DNA of 64,000 bases from Humisphaera borealis (GTDB lineage: Bacteria; Planctomycetota; Phycisphaerae; Tepidisphaerales; Tepidisphaeraceae): the NCBI RefSeq assembly GCF_015169395.1, contig NZ_CP063458.1, positions 372,001-436,000 of the forward strand, given 5' to 3'. Under the pieces are notes generated by a model that had not been told where the DNA came from, ran no database searches, and was given only the letters and a program-made list of their open reading frames with translations. Positions 9,173 through 17,037 of this stretch are shown piece after piece. Both the position numbers and the translations under genes were made by a program. Every line of letters starts with the position of its first letter. The first letter of the stretch is position 1.

Positions 9173-10969
9173 CTAGTACGTGACCTTCAGGATCACCGTC
9201 CGCTGGCCGCGGCCGCGCTGGACGTTGAACAGGACCTGGTCGTCCTTGTTCTTGACCGACTCATCGAACAGCTTCTGAAGGGCGTCGATGTCATTGACCT
9301 CTTCGCCGTTGACGGCGCGGACCACGTCGCCCGGCGAAAGCTCGGCCTTGGCGGCGGGGTAGCCGGGGCTGAGCGTGGTCACGACGACGCCCTTGTCGTC
9401 ATCCAGCAGGCGCTGGTTGGCGTAGGCACGGGTGACGTCGCGGATGCTCAGGCCCCAGGTCTTGAGCTCGCGCTCCTGGCCGACGGCGCCTTCAAGCTTC
9501 TCGGTCTTGGCCTTGACGGTCAGGTTCTCCTTGCCGCGCTTCAGCGTGAGGGTGACTTCCTTGCCGATCGTGATGTCGGCAATCATTCGGCGGACGGGCG
9601 CGATCTCTTCGGGGAAGCGGCAGTTCACCGACTTGCCGTCGATCTCGAGCAGGATGTCCTGCGACTTGATGCCCGCCTTGGACGCCGGGCTGTTCCGGTC
9701 GACGCTGTTGATCAGAACGCCTTTGTTGATGTCGATGTCGTAGAAGGTTTCCAGATCCTGGAGCGGCTTGAGATCGACGCCCAGGTCGCTGCGGGGAACG
9801 TAGCCTTTCTTGCCGTCCTTCGACGTCTCCAGGATTTTCTCGACGACGTACTTCGCGGTGTCGATCGGGACGGCGAAGTTGAGGTTCTGCCCGCCGCCGC
9901 GGGTATTGATGCCGACGACGTAGCCGTCCATGTCGACCAGCGGGCCGCCGGAGTTGCCGGGGTTGATGGGCGTATCCATCTGGATCCAGTTGGCGAACCA
10001 GCCGGTCTCGAACTCATCAATCGTCAGGCGGTCGGGATAGAAGGTGCGTTCGTTGTTCGAGACGACGCCGAGGGTCATCGTGCGGGCCAGGCCGAACGGC
10101 GTGCCGACCGCCATGACGTCCTGCCCGGGGATGAGCTGTTTGCTGGTACCCAGCTCGGCGAACTTGTAGGTGATGTTCTTTTTCTTCAGCTCGTCCTTGT
10201 CGAGCTGAACGATCGCCAGGTCGGTCCAGTGGTCGTCGCCGATGAGCTTTCCCTTGACGCGTTCCTTGTTGGCGAGGGTGACGTAAATCTCGACGCCGCG
10301 ACCGGCGACATGGTAGTTGGTGAGGATGCGGCCTTCGCCGTCGATGATGACGCCGGAGCCAATGCCCCGCTGCAGGTTGCGCTTGCCGTCGCTGTAGATT
10401 TCCTGGGCGACGTCCAGGCGGACGACGGCGGGGAAGATCTTGTCGGTGACGGCGACGACCTTCTGCGGCGTGGCGGAAGGATAGGGATCGGGCTTGACGT
10501 CCGGCGCGACGGCAGCGGCGGCGGGGTTCTTTTTGGCCTTCTTCTTCGGCTTCTCGGGTGCGGCCGCATCGGCGAGGGCTACCAGTTTGAGGCTCCCGTC
10601 GCCTTCGCGCTGGATCCTGTAAGTCGATTGCAGCGTCGTTTGAAGCTTCTCAATTTCTTTCCTGACCTCGTCGAGTTGTCGCTGACGCGATGCAACTTGC
10701 GGATGGTTGGGGCTCAACTGAGCTGTCAGGCTACCAATGATCAGATACAGGTCGTCGCGGAGTTTGACCTTGTCAGCCATCACGCGGTCAACCTGCGACC
10801 ACTGGTCCGCGGTTGGTGTGTCGATCGTCCGTTCGTCCGCCATCACAACTGGCACGGCAACGCTCATCAGCGCTGATGCCACAACGGCGGCGCGAAGCCA
10901 GCGGCGAGCAAGTTGCGCACTCAAACGCATGGTGGTCGGCGCATTCTTCGAAGTAGTAAGTGTGGTCAT
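9173..10969 (-). CDS. HtrA/DegP-type serine protease with two PDZ domains
   Basis: This is a periplasmic HtrA-family protease of about 598 residues from the ATG at 10969; an ATG at 10930 is an alternative. The frame is open further upstream but crosses a palindromic repeat at 11001-11023, so the longer start is rejected. A signal peptide covers roughly residues 14-44. A helical, possibly coiled-coil region (about 55-115) and an Ala/Lys-rich linker precede the protease domain. The catalytic triad is intact: His220 in TNYHVAG, Asp250 in WTDLAIV and Ser340 in NPGNSGGPL. PDZ1 lies near 375-470 and PDZ2 near 505-595. The N-terminal helical extension is unusual for DegP. It is followed by the degenerate paralogue on the same strand. 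Confidence 0.92.
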   Translation of the reverse strand: MTTLTTSKNAPTTMRLSAQLARRWLRAAVVASALMSVAVPVVMADERTIDTPTADQWSQVDRVMADKVKLRDDLYLIIGSLTAQLSPNHPQVASRQRQLDEVRKEIEKLQTTLQSTYRIQREGDGSLKLVALADAAAPEKPKKKAKKNPAAAAVAPDVKPDPYPSATPQKVVAVTDKIFPAVVRLDVAQEIYSDGKRNLQRGIGSGVIIDGEGRILTNYHVAGRGVEIYVTLANKERVKGKLIGDDHWTDLAIVQLDKDELKKKNITYKFAELGTSKQLIPGQDVMAVGTPFGLARTMTLGVVSNNERTFYPDRLTIDEFETGWFANWIQMDTPINPGNSGGPLVDMDGYVVGINTRGGGQNLNFAVPIDTAKYVVEKILETSKDGKKGYVPRSDLGVDLKPLQDLETFYDIDINKGVLINSVDRNSPASKAGIKSQDILLEIDGKSVNCRFPEEIAPVRRMIADITIGKEVTLTLKRGKENLTVKAKTEKLEGAVGQERELKTWGLSIRDVTRAYANQRLLDDDKGVVVTTLSPGYPAAKAELSPGDVVRAVNGEEVNDIDALQKLFDESVKNKDDQVLFNVQRGRGQRTVILKVTY

Positions 10970-11000
10970 AGGCAGGCTTACCAGTGTGAGGTTGCCGATC

Positions 11001-11023
11001 GTAGGGTCCGCTTTGGCGGACGC
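11001..11023. repeat. Single GTAGGGTCCGC palindromic element
   Basis: GTAGGGTCCGCTTTGGCGGA begins at 11001, 32 bases upstream of the chosen htrA-like start. No inverted partner was found nearby. Confidence 0.75.
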
Positions 11024-11245
11024 GAGGCCGAGCGCGTTGCACTGTCGGGAGTCCCAGTGACATACCCCCGGCTTGGGCGCAAGTTGACTGACCGTCTCGC
11101 GGTCGCCCGTGTGGATAACATGCACCAAGCTTGCCAAGGTCGCAACTGGCGTGCATTCTCCACCCTTTTGGCCCGAACGATCGGGCGGTGCAGCCGTGCG
11201 AGGGTTCGGCCACCAGCAGACGTACTCCAGAACGGATTCTAACTC

Positions 11246-12427
11246 ATGGGCTTCCCATCCGGATCAGTTTCTTTCCGCAGGTTTCTCGTCACCGGCAAAG
11301 GCAGGAAAACCGTCGACCAGGATATGCTCGACAAACTGGCCGAACACGTTCTCAAGGTCGGCGAGTTCGGCGTGCCCGAAGAGGAAGAGTGGGGCTGGTG
11401 CGGCGGACGGCACGTGCTCGACGGCAAGTTCTCGTTCGATCACAACGTCTTCAACGACTGCCTGCACTTTGCCCTGCGCATCGATACCAACCGCTTCCCC
11501 GGTTCGCTGAAGAAGGCGTACGAACTGATGGAAGAAGAGGCGGTCGCCGCGAACAATCCGTCGGGCTTTATCAGCAAGAACCAGAAGAAAGACGTCAAGG
11601 ACACCATCCGGCAGAAGGTGGAGGACGAGCTTAAGAGCGGAAAGTTCCGCAGGAGCAAGCTGGTGCAGGTGCTTTGGGATCTGCCCAACCGCACGCTGTA
11701 CAGCAGCGCAACCGGCAAAAGTTTCGAAAAGCTCGCAGAGCTGTTCGAGCGGACGTTCGGTTTGTCGCTCGAACCGGTGACGTCGGGCACGGCCGCGTTG
11801 CACGTCTGCGAGAAGCTGGGCAAGCGGCGCGAGTACGAAGACACCCGCCCGACGCGGTTCGCCGTTGGTCCGGCCGGCGACGGGCAGCATCCGGAGTATC
11901 CGTGGGTGACCAAGGGTGCCGAGCCGAAGGATTTCCTCGGCAACGAGTTCCTGCTGTGGCTCTGGCACGAAGCCGATGCCCGCAACGGCGTCATCAAGAC
12001 GGCCGAGAGCGGCGACATCGCGATCCTGATCGATAAGTCGCTCGACCTGGATTGCAGCTACGGCCAGACCGGCCGCGACGGTCTTAAAGGAGACGGCCCC
12101 GGCCGCATGCCCGAGGCGATGGACGGCCTTCGCAGCGGCAAGGTGCCCCGCAAGGCCGGCCTGGTGCTGGACATCAACCGCCATCAATACACGTTGACGC
12201 TGGCCGGCGAATCGCTGGCGGTGAACGGCCTGGTGATCCCCGACATCGAAGAAGCCGACACGCCTCGCGTGGTGTTCGAAGAGCGCGTGACGCTGCTGCG
12301 CGATTTCTGCAAGGGGATCGACGAACTGTTCGCCGCGTTCCTGAAAGTCCGCGCCGGCGGAAGCTGGGATACGCACGGCGGGGCGATCAAGAAGTGGATC
12401 AAGAGCCAGGCGAAGGCTGCGGCGTAG
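11246..12427 (+). CDS. RdgC-like conserved protein
   Basis: The product is 393 residues with no signal peptide or membrane segment, so probably cytoplasmic. Its layout resembles RdgC, a DNA-binding recombination-associated protein: an N-terminal half with a conserved GW (EWGWCGGRHVL), a Lys/Glu-rich helical segment (NQKKDVKDTIRQKVEDEL, about residues 110-130), then FEKLAELFERTFGLSLEP. The C-terminal half carries FLGNEFLLWLW, which looks family-specific. It is about 90 residues longer than E. coli RdgC. No Shine-Dalgarno sequence precedes the ATG; MGFPSGSVSF was chosen as the first ATG beyond the upstream intergenic region. The assignment rests on remembered family pattern and is moderate. It stands alone, with a membrane-protein pair following after 34 bases. 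Confidence 0.6.
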   Translation: MGFPSGSVSFRRFLVTGKGRKTVDQDMLDKLAEHVLKVGEFGVPEEEEWGWCGGRHVLDGKFSFDHNVFNDCLHFALRIDTNRFPGSLKKAYELMEEEAVAANNPSGFISKNQKKDVKDTIRQKVEDELKSGKFRRSKLVQVLWDLPNRTLYSSATGKSFEKLAELFERTFGLSLEPVTSGTAALHVCEKLGKRREYEDTRPTRFAVGPAGDGQHPEYPWVTKGAEPKDFLGNEFLLWLWHEADARNGVIKTAESGDIAILIDKSLDLDCSYGQTGRDGLKGDGPGRMPEAMDGLRSGKVPRKAGLVLDINRHQYTLTLAGESLAVNGLVIPDIEEADTPRVVFEERVTLLRDFCKGIDELFAAFLKVRAGGSWDTHGGAIKKWIKSQAKAAA

Positions 12428-12461
12428 CCTCAAGGGTTCCGTAAGCTACACTCGGTGTACG

Positions 12462-13217
12462 ATGCGAATACTGGGGCGAGAGCAATCGGGAGGATGGGCG
12501 GCCGCGATCGTCGCTGCCGTGGTTCTATGCGCCACCGACTCCTCGGCGTCCTCCGTTATCGGAGGAATGCGTCCGCACCCAACCCTGACTGACATCGCCC
12601 GTAGCCGCCTCGACGTGATCTCGTTTTTCGCGCTGGCGTTTCTATTGATGGCACTTCCAGTGAAGTGGGCGTGGAATTACCTTCGTCGCGATTTTACGAG
12701 GCTCCCGCGCATCACGTACTTTCGATCCCTGTGCCTCGTCACGCTTTGGGGACTGCTGTTTGTCATCGTGCTGGCGATGATCTCCGGCGCTCGTGAGCTC
12801 ATGACGCCCGGCGCGTGGGAGAAGAAGCCGACCGGCGGTTATCGCCTCGCCGATGCGCCCGCAGGTGCGGCCGGTGCCGAACCGTCGGCCGATACTGAGG
12901 CCAAGCGCCGATATCGGCTCGAGCGACTCTACAAGGGGATTGAAGAATACCGCTCGGCGCACGCGGGCAAGTACCCGCCACATGACTTTGTGCCCGAGAT
13001 TCCCGAGGCGGTCTGGGAATCGCCGCATCCATCGCGACAGCGATATGTCTACGCCCGACAGCCGCAGGGCGGGGCGTCCCCGCGGCCTGACAGCCTTCTT
13101 GCCAGCGAGCCCTCCTGCTATGGAACGCAGCGGTTGATCCTTCTCGCCAGCGGCAAGATTGAATCGGTACCTGACTACGTTGCATTCGACTTACTCCGAC
13201 GGGGTATCGAACCATGA
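12462..13217 (+). CDS. Membrane protein of unknown function, first of a coupled pair
   Basis: I do not recognise this 251-residue product. It has an N-terminal signal or membrane segment (about residues 12-30), two further hydrophobic spans near 49-70 (ISFFALAFLLMALPVKW) and 88-108 (LCLVTLWGLLFVIVLAMI), then a soluble C-terminal half. That half contains YRLERLYKGIEEYRSAHAGK and a YVYARQPQGG segment reminiscent of the C-terminal region of planctomycete pseudopilin-like proteins, though no prepilin cleavage motif is present. The stop overlaps the next gene's start (ATGA at 13214-13217), indicating translational coupling. Confidence 0.65.
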   Translation: MRILGREQSGGWAAAIVAAVVLCATDSSASSVIGGMRPHPTLTDIARSRLDVISFFALAFLLMALPVKWAWNYLRRDFTRLPRITYFRSLCLVTLWGLLFVIVLAMISGARELMTPGAWEKKPTGGYRLADAPAGAAGAEPSADTEAKRRYRLERLYKGIEEYRSAHAGKYPPHDFVPEIPEAVWESPHPSRQRYVYARQPQGGASPRPDSLLASEPSCYGTQRLILLASGKIESVPDYVAFDLLRRGIEP

Positions 13218-13951
13218 CCTCGGTCTGGACGAAACCACTCCCGAGAGCGGGCCTGCCCGCGATCATCTTGATTGTATTTGTGATCTTTCTGGGTTGCCTG
13301 GGCGTTACGGAACCGATTGACGTCGGGATCCCCATCTTCGTTGGCTGGTGGCGGTACGTCTCCCGCACGCTACCGAAGGTTCGCATTGACGGGTTCAGCC
13401 TCGCAAGCGCCTTGGTCTGGGTTGGTCTTTTCGCGATAGGACTTCACTTCTTCTGTGGCTGGCTGTACCGCAGCTTGGTGCGGGAGGTTGACCGCCCAGA
13501 CGTCCCCCCGCGTGACTGGCGGACTCGCTGGACAGCGATGCTTGTCGGACTGGTTGTCTTCCTCTTCGCTGCCGGGACCGCTGCGGTATGTGTCGTGCAT
13601 CAAATCGGATTTCTCGCAACGGGAAGCGAGCCGATGTTCGCAATCCATGACAACAACGCGAACCTAGATACAGAGGGACTGAAGGCTTTCGTCGAGAGAG
13701 GCAGTCACGAGTCGGCAAACGAGATCTATGAGCGGGCTACCCTGAGCATGGCGTACCACAAGCCCTTTCTGGATCGCCACCACTTGTTTGCGTGGGACGG
13801 CCCCGGCGGAACAAGAGGTGGCGTCATCGTGTTTCACCGCGACCCGTTGCTGCGTGCGGAGCACGGAATTGTCGTCTTCTCCAACAACCGAGCAGTCGTA
13901 CGTTCGGCCGATGAGCTCTCCAAAGTCCTCCAGTTGATACCCGCGCCTTGA
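13214..13951 (+). CDS. Membrane protein of unknown function, second of a coupled pair
   Basis: The product is 245 residues with three predicted membrane spans: near 14-32 (PAIILIVFVIFLGCLG), near 63-84 (ASALVWVGLFAIGLHFFCGW) and near 108-130 (AMLVGLVVFLFAAGTAAV). A soluble C-terminal domain of about 115 residues follows, presumably on one face of the membrane. I do not recognise the family. Its start overlaps the upstream gene's stop by ATGA, so the two are probably cotranslated and may form a complex. It ends close to a hairpin shared with the convergent gene at 14088. Confidence 0.65.
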   Translation: MTSVWTKPLPRAGLPAIILIVFVIFLGCLGVTEPIDVGIPIFVGWWRYVSRTLPKVRIDGFSLASALVWVGLFAIGLHFFCGWLYRSLVREVDRPDVPPRDWRTRWTAMLVGLVVFLFAAGTAAVCVVHQIGFLATGSEPMFAIHDNNANLDTEGLKAFVERGSHESANEIYERATLSMAYHKPFLDRHHLFAWDGPGGTRGGVIVFHRDPLLRAEHGIVVFSNNRAVVRSADELSKVLQLIPAP

Positions 13952-14036
13952 TGCTCGCAGGGTGTGTTTCTGCGGCTGTGGCGACGCAAAGTTGGACGAG
14001 TTCAGTGGATGATTGCGACGCTTGGACCAACGAGAA

Positions 14037-14060
14037 AGGGAGCGCCTCGCGGCGCTCCCT
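14037..14060. terminator. Bidirectional hairpin between convergent genes
   Basis: AGGGAGCGCC (14037 onward) pairs perfectly with GGCGCTCCCT around TCGC. On the minus strand it is followed by TTTCTCG. It sits between the membrane-protein pair and the deoxyhypusine-synthase-like gene. Confidence 0.75.
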
Positions 14061-14087
14061 CGGTTGAGTTTCAGAATGCGTTCTCGC

Positions 14088-15200
14088 TTACGCCATCGCG
14101 GCGGCGGGCTCGAAGATGTTGTTCCACTTCCTGCCTTCGCGGCCCTTGTGGGCGCCGCGGTGGTAGGCGTAGCCGACGATCAGCGGGACGGCGAGCGTCG
14201 CTTCGCTGAAGACCATCTGCTCGTACACCGTGTCGACCTTGCCCCAGCTGCTGGCTTCCTTCAGCGTGCTGCTGGAGAGAGCACCGTCGCGGACGTCGGC
14301 GACGGTGACCTGGACGGCGTACTTGTGCATCGGGGCGTCGTGGCCGAGGACTTCGGCCGCGACGACGATATCCTGCGTGAAGTTCTTCGGAACGCCGCCG
14401 CCGACCATGAAGATGCCGGTCTCGGCATTCTTGATCTTGATCTGCGTCAGCTCGTAGAAGTCCTTGCCGCCGTCCCAGCTCATGTGGGGTTCATCGCCCT
14501 TGCTCGCGGCGATGGCGACGAGGCCGAAGCCGGCCGAGCAGTCACTGAACGCCGGGCAGAAGATCGGGATGTCGCGCTTGTAGGCTTCGTAAATGATGGA
14601 GTCGGCGCACTTGGGGCCGCCGTTCTTGTCGAGATACTCGCCGAAGGCGCGGAGCAGTTCGCGGCTGCTGTAGGCGCGGGGTTCGAGCTCTTCGAAGATT
14701 TTGCCGGTGACGTCGTCGCAGACGCGCAGGTCGTCCTCGCTGATGAGCGTGTCGTAGATGCGGTCGATCGCGTGGTCGCGCAGTTCGCCGTCGAACAGGC
14801 CGCTCTTGAGCCGTTCCTCGGCCATCCAGTGCTTGAAGCCGAGGGCTTCGAAGAAGTCCTGGTCGACCATGTTGGCGCCGGTGCTGACGATGGCGTCGAC
14901 CATGTTGTTGCGGATCATGTCGACGAAGACCTTCTTCAGGCCGGCGGAGATCATCGAGCCGGCGAGCGTCAGGATGATGCCGCATTCGCGGTCGCGGAGG
15001 TTGCGTTCGTAGATGTCGGCCGCGCGGTAGAGGTCGCGGCTGGTGAACGCCATGTGCTTCATGCCTTCGACCAGGGTGGCGATGCCCGGGTTCTTGAGGA
15101 TATCGATGTGCTCGATTTCCTGGGTGAAGTACTTGTCTTGGTTGTGGCTGCTGGTGGCCTTGAGGGGCTTGGTGTTGAGCGTGGAATCCTGTTGCGACAT
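14088..15200 (-). CDS. Deoxyhypusine synthase-like enzyme (probable polyamine aminobutyltransferase)
   Basis: The product is 370 residues, with an AAGGAG Shine-Dalgarno about 9 bases before the ATG. It belongs to the deoxyhypusine synthase family, NAD-dependent enzymes that move the aminobutyl group of spermidine. The NAD-binding GSMISAG and TGANMVDQD motifs (about 81-115) are visible. The catalytic lysine is retained as Lys321 in EASSWGKVDT, matching SWGK of the eukaryotic enzymes. Bacteria lack the eIF5A substrate, so a small-molecule amine acceptor, giving a homospermidine- or guanidino-type polyamine, is likelier. That is inference from the family. No other polyamine gene is nearby. Confidence 0.85.
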   Translation of the reverse strand: MSQQDSTLNTKPLKATSSHNQDKYFTQEIEHIDILKNPGIATLVEGMKHMAFTSRDLYRAADIYERNLRDRECGIILTLAGSMISAGLKKVFVDMIRNNMVDAIVSTGANMVDQDFFEALGFKHWMAEERLKSGLFDGELRDHAIDRIYDTLISEDDLRVCDDVTGKIFEELEPRAYSSRELLRAFGEYLDKNGGPKCADSIIYEAYKRDIPIFCPAFSDCSAGFGLVAIAASKGDEPHMSWDGGKDFYELTQIKIKNAETGIFMVGGGVPKNFTQDIVVAAEVLGHDAPMHKYAVQVTVADVRDGALSSSTLKEASSWGKVDTVYEQMVFSEATLAVPLIVGYAYHRGAHKGREGRKWNNIFEPAAAMA

Positions 15201-15690
15201 GGGTCGTCTCCTTGTGGTGCTGGGCGTGCCACCGGATCAGCGGAGGCAGGCATGATTCGTCAACCCTTACCATTCAGGCGCACCGGCGCGGGGACGCCTC
15301 ACCGGGGCCAACACGATAATGCCGTCGTGGTGTCGTTGATTCTGCCGGCTGCAAGAGCCCGCATTTCAACGCAGAAAGCCACCACGGGGTCGCTACGATG
15401 CCTCGCGTCTTTCGCGATTCACCGCCATTGCGAGCCCGGGTGGCTTGAAGGCAACAATATGAACTGAAGATACGGCTGCGTCAACGCGCTTGTTCGACGA
15501 CGGCGAGGATTTAGCGCAAGGATTTTTTTCTGCGTGTTTTCTCCCTCGGAATCGCGAGGTCGGAAATTGTTCGCTTGCGGACCGGCGAGCGGCTCCTAGG
15601 ATGTCGCTCGCTCAGTCAGGGCCGCGTCGCGTTCTGGAAGACCCCGTCGGGGTCGGCGGTCCGTGAGCCACGTCTGCGGGTGAACCAGTT
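15201..15690. other. Intergenic region between divergent genes
   Basis: About 490 bases separate the deoxyhypusine-synthase-like gene from the glycosylase. There is a T7 run near 15525 and a moderately A+T-rich stretch around 15455-15545, which could hold promoters for either gene, but no hexamer pair is convincing. No gene or repeat was recognised. Confidence 0.4.
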
Positions 15691-16698
15691 TTGGCGGCGA
15701 GCGACTGCATGCTCCCGATTTCGCGACATCGTCTTCGCCTCTGGCTGCGCTCCGAGCGAGCCATGGGCCTGGGTTTTGTTTCCGCTCCGTCGGGTTCCAT
15801 CCTGCCGGGCGAAAATGCCGACGTGGTTTCGTCCGCAACGCCGATGATGGAACAGGGCGAACGGGAAATCCCTTCGGGAAGAAGTTCGAACCCGCGAGCA
15901 CCTGCTACGTTTGACCATGGGGCGCATGCTGCTGTGGCAGATGTGCGGCAGGGGCCCAAGGCGCCTCGATCGGGATCGGCGGTGGTACCGCCGCAAGACC
16001 CGCAGAGGGGAGCGCCATTCCAGGAAATGTCGGCACTTCTGCCGGGAATTCCACCCGCGCCGCAGACGCAAGCGGAACCCTTTGCGACGCCGGAGCTCTC
16101 GCCCGAAGAAAAGGCGAGCGCGCTCGCATTGCTGAACGAAAAATATGTCATCGGATGTCAGAAATGTCCGCTGGCGGGAACTCGACGGAATACCGTCTTC
16201 GGCGAAGGCGATCCGAACGCGCGGCTGATGTTCGTCGGCGAAGGGCCCGGCTTTACGGAAGACCAGACCGGCAGGCCGTTTGTCGGTCGTGCCGGTCAAA
16301 AGCTCGATGAGATGATCCGTGCAATGGGCTACGCACGAGAACTGGTCTACATCTGCAACGTCGTGAAGTGTCGGGCGTTTATCGTCGCCGGTGGGAAAGA
16401 CCGGCCGCCGTCGCCCGACGAAGTGTCGGCTTGCATGCCCTATCTCGAGCGGCAGATCGAGATCGTGCGGCCGCGAGTCATGGTGACGCTCGGACTTTCG
16501 GCATCTCTGAATCTGCTGGGTGTCAAAGAGTCCATGAGCAGGCTCCGAGGCAATTGGCGGATGTGGCGCGGCATACCTGTGATGCCGACGTTCCATCCCT
16601 CCTACATCCTGCGGAACTATACGACCGAGACACGACGGGCTGTGTGGGACGACTTGAAACAGGCCAAGGCCAGACTGGAAACTCCGTCGCCGGGTTAA
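15691..16698 (+). CDS. Uracil-DNA glycosylase, family 4/5 (Fe-S type)
   Basis: This enzyme removes uracil from DNA in base-excision repair. The catalytic core occupies about the last 215 residues: [11 protein letters not shown] (first two Fe-S cysteines), the active-site motif [33 protein letters not shown], a further cysteine in [10 protein letters not shown], and the C-terminal leucine-loop motif [12 protein letters not shown]. The cysteine spacing fits the 4Fe-4S families. The N-terminal 110-120 residues are low-complexity and may be a linker or partly untranslated. Possible starts are at 15691, 15844 and 16027, and none has a strong Shine-Dalgarno at good spacing. dnaA follows. Confidence 0.88.
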   Translation: MAASDCMLPISRHRLRLWLRSERAMGLGFVSAPSGSILPGENADVVSSATPMMEQGEREIPSGRSSNPRAPATFDHGAHAAVADVRQGPKAPRSGSAVVPPQDPQRGAPFQEMSALLPGIPPAPQTQAEPFATPELSPEEKASALALLNEKYVIGCQKCPLAGTRRNTVFGEGDPNARLMFVGEGPGFTEDQTGRPFVGRAGQKLDEMIRAMGYARELVYICNVVKCRAFIVAGGKDRPPSPDEVSACMPYLERQIEIVRPRVMVTLGLSASLNLLGVKESMSRLRGNWRMWRGIPVMPTFHPSYILRNYTTETRRAVWDDLKQAKARLETPSPG

Positions 16699-16836
16699 GG
16701 CGATCGATCAGAAATTCGCTCCGGCATCCGCTTCGCATGGCTGAGAAAGTATCGCCTGGTGGACGAGAAGATTGCAGTATTTTCAGGCGTACCCCGCAGC
16801 CCGCAACCCGGCTGCGGATTTTAGGAGGCAACGAAC

Positions 16837-16917
16837 ATGACACCGCTTTTTCGCCTGATTCTCCGGCCCTCTGTCGTACGTGGGGAAAATTTTGTCCGGG
16901 CGGGGATCGCCTGTTAG
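16837..16917 (+). CDS. Possible 26-residue small ORF upstream of dnaA
   Basis: A TAGGAGG box at 16822-16828, the strongest Shine-Dalgarno in the area, stands 8 bases before an ATG that opens a 26-codon frame ending at TAG 16915-16917. The peptide starts MTPLFRLILRP and is basic. The candidate dnaA promoter overlaps its 3' end, so it would not be part of that dnaA transcript. It may be chance. Confidence 0.25.
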   Translation: MTPLFRLILRPSVVRGENFVRAGIAC

Positions 16918-16920
16918 ATT
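16892..16920 (+). promoter_or_regulatory. Candidate dnaA promoter
   Basis: TTGTCC (16892-16897) and TAGATT (16915-16920) are 17 bases apart, a reasonable sigma-70 match just upstream of dnaA. A start near 16927 would give a leader of about 110 bases. No DnaA-box cluster was seen in the 16699-17037 interval. Confidence 0.4.
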
Positions 16921-17037
16921 CCGCCCTGCACATTCGGCCCGGTGCTTGCAGCCGGCGCAACGTGGGAAAGGTCCGAGACACCGGATCTGCAGCGACGATT
17001 TCGATTTTTCCGAACTGATACCAAAGCGACTCCGCGC

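Noticed and set aside
11110-11118. A perfect DnaA-box 9-mer, TGTGGATAA
   Set aside because: It is a single copy; about one occurrence in 64 kb is expected by chance on both strands, and there is no cluster or A+T-rich unwinding region.
9173-11137. The longest start (11137) for the HtrA-like protease
   Set aside because: The extra N-terminal residues are translated from a palindromic intergenic element and precede an obvious signal peptide.
16699-17037. The dnaA upstream region as a replication origin
   Set aside because: No DnaA boxes, no A+T-rich 13-mers and no adjacent dnaN were seen.
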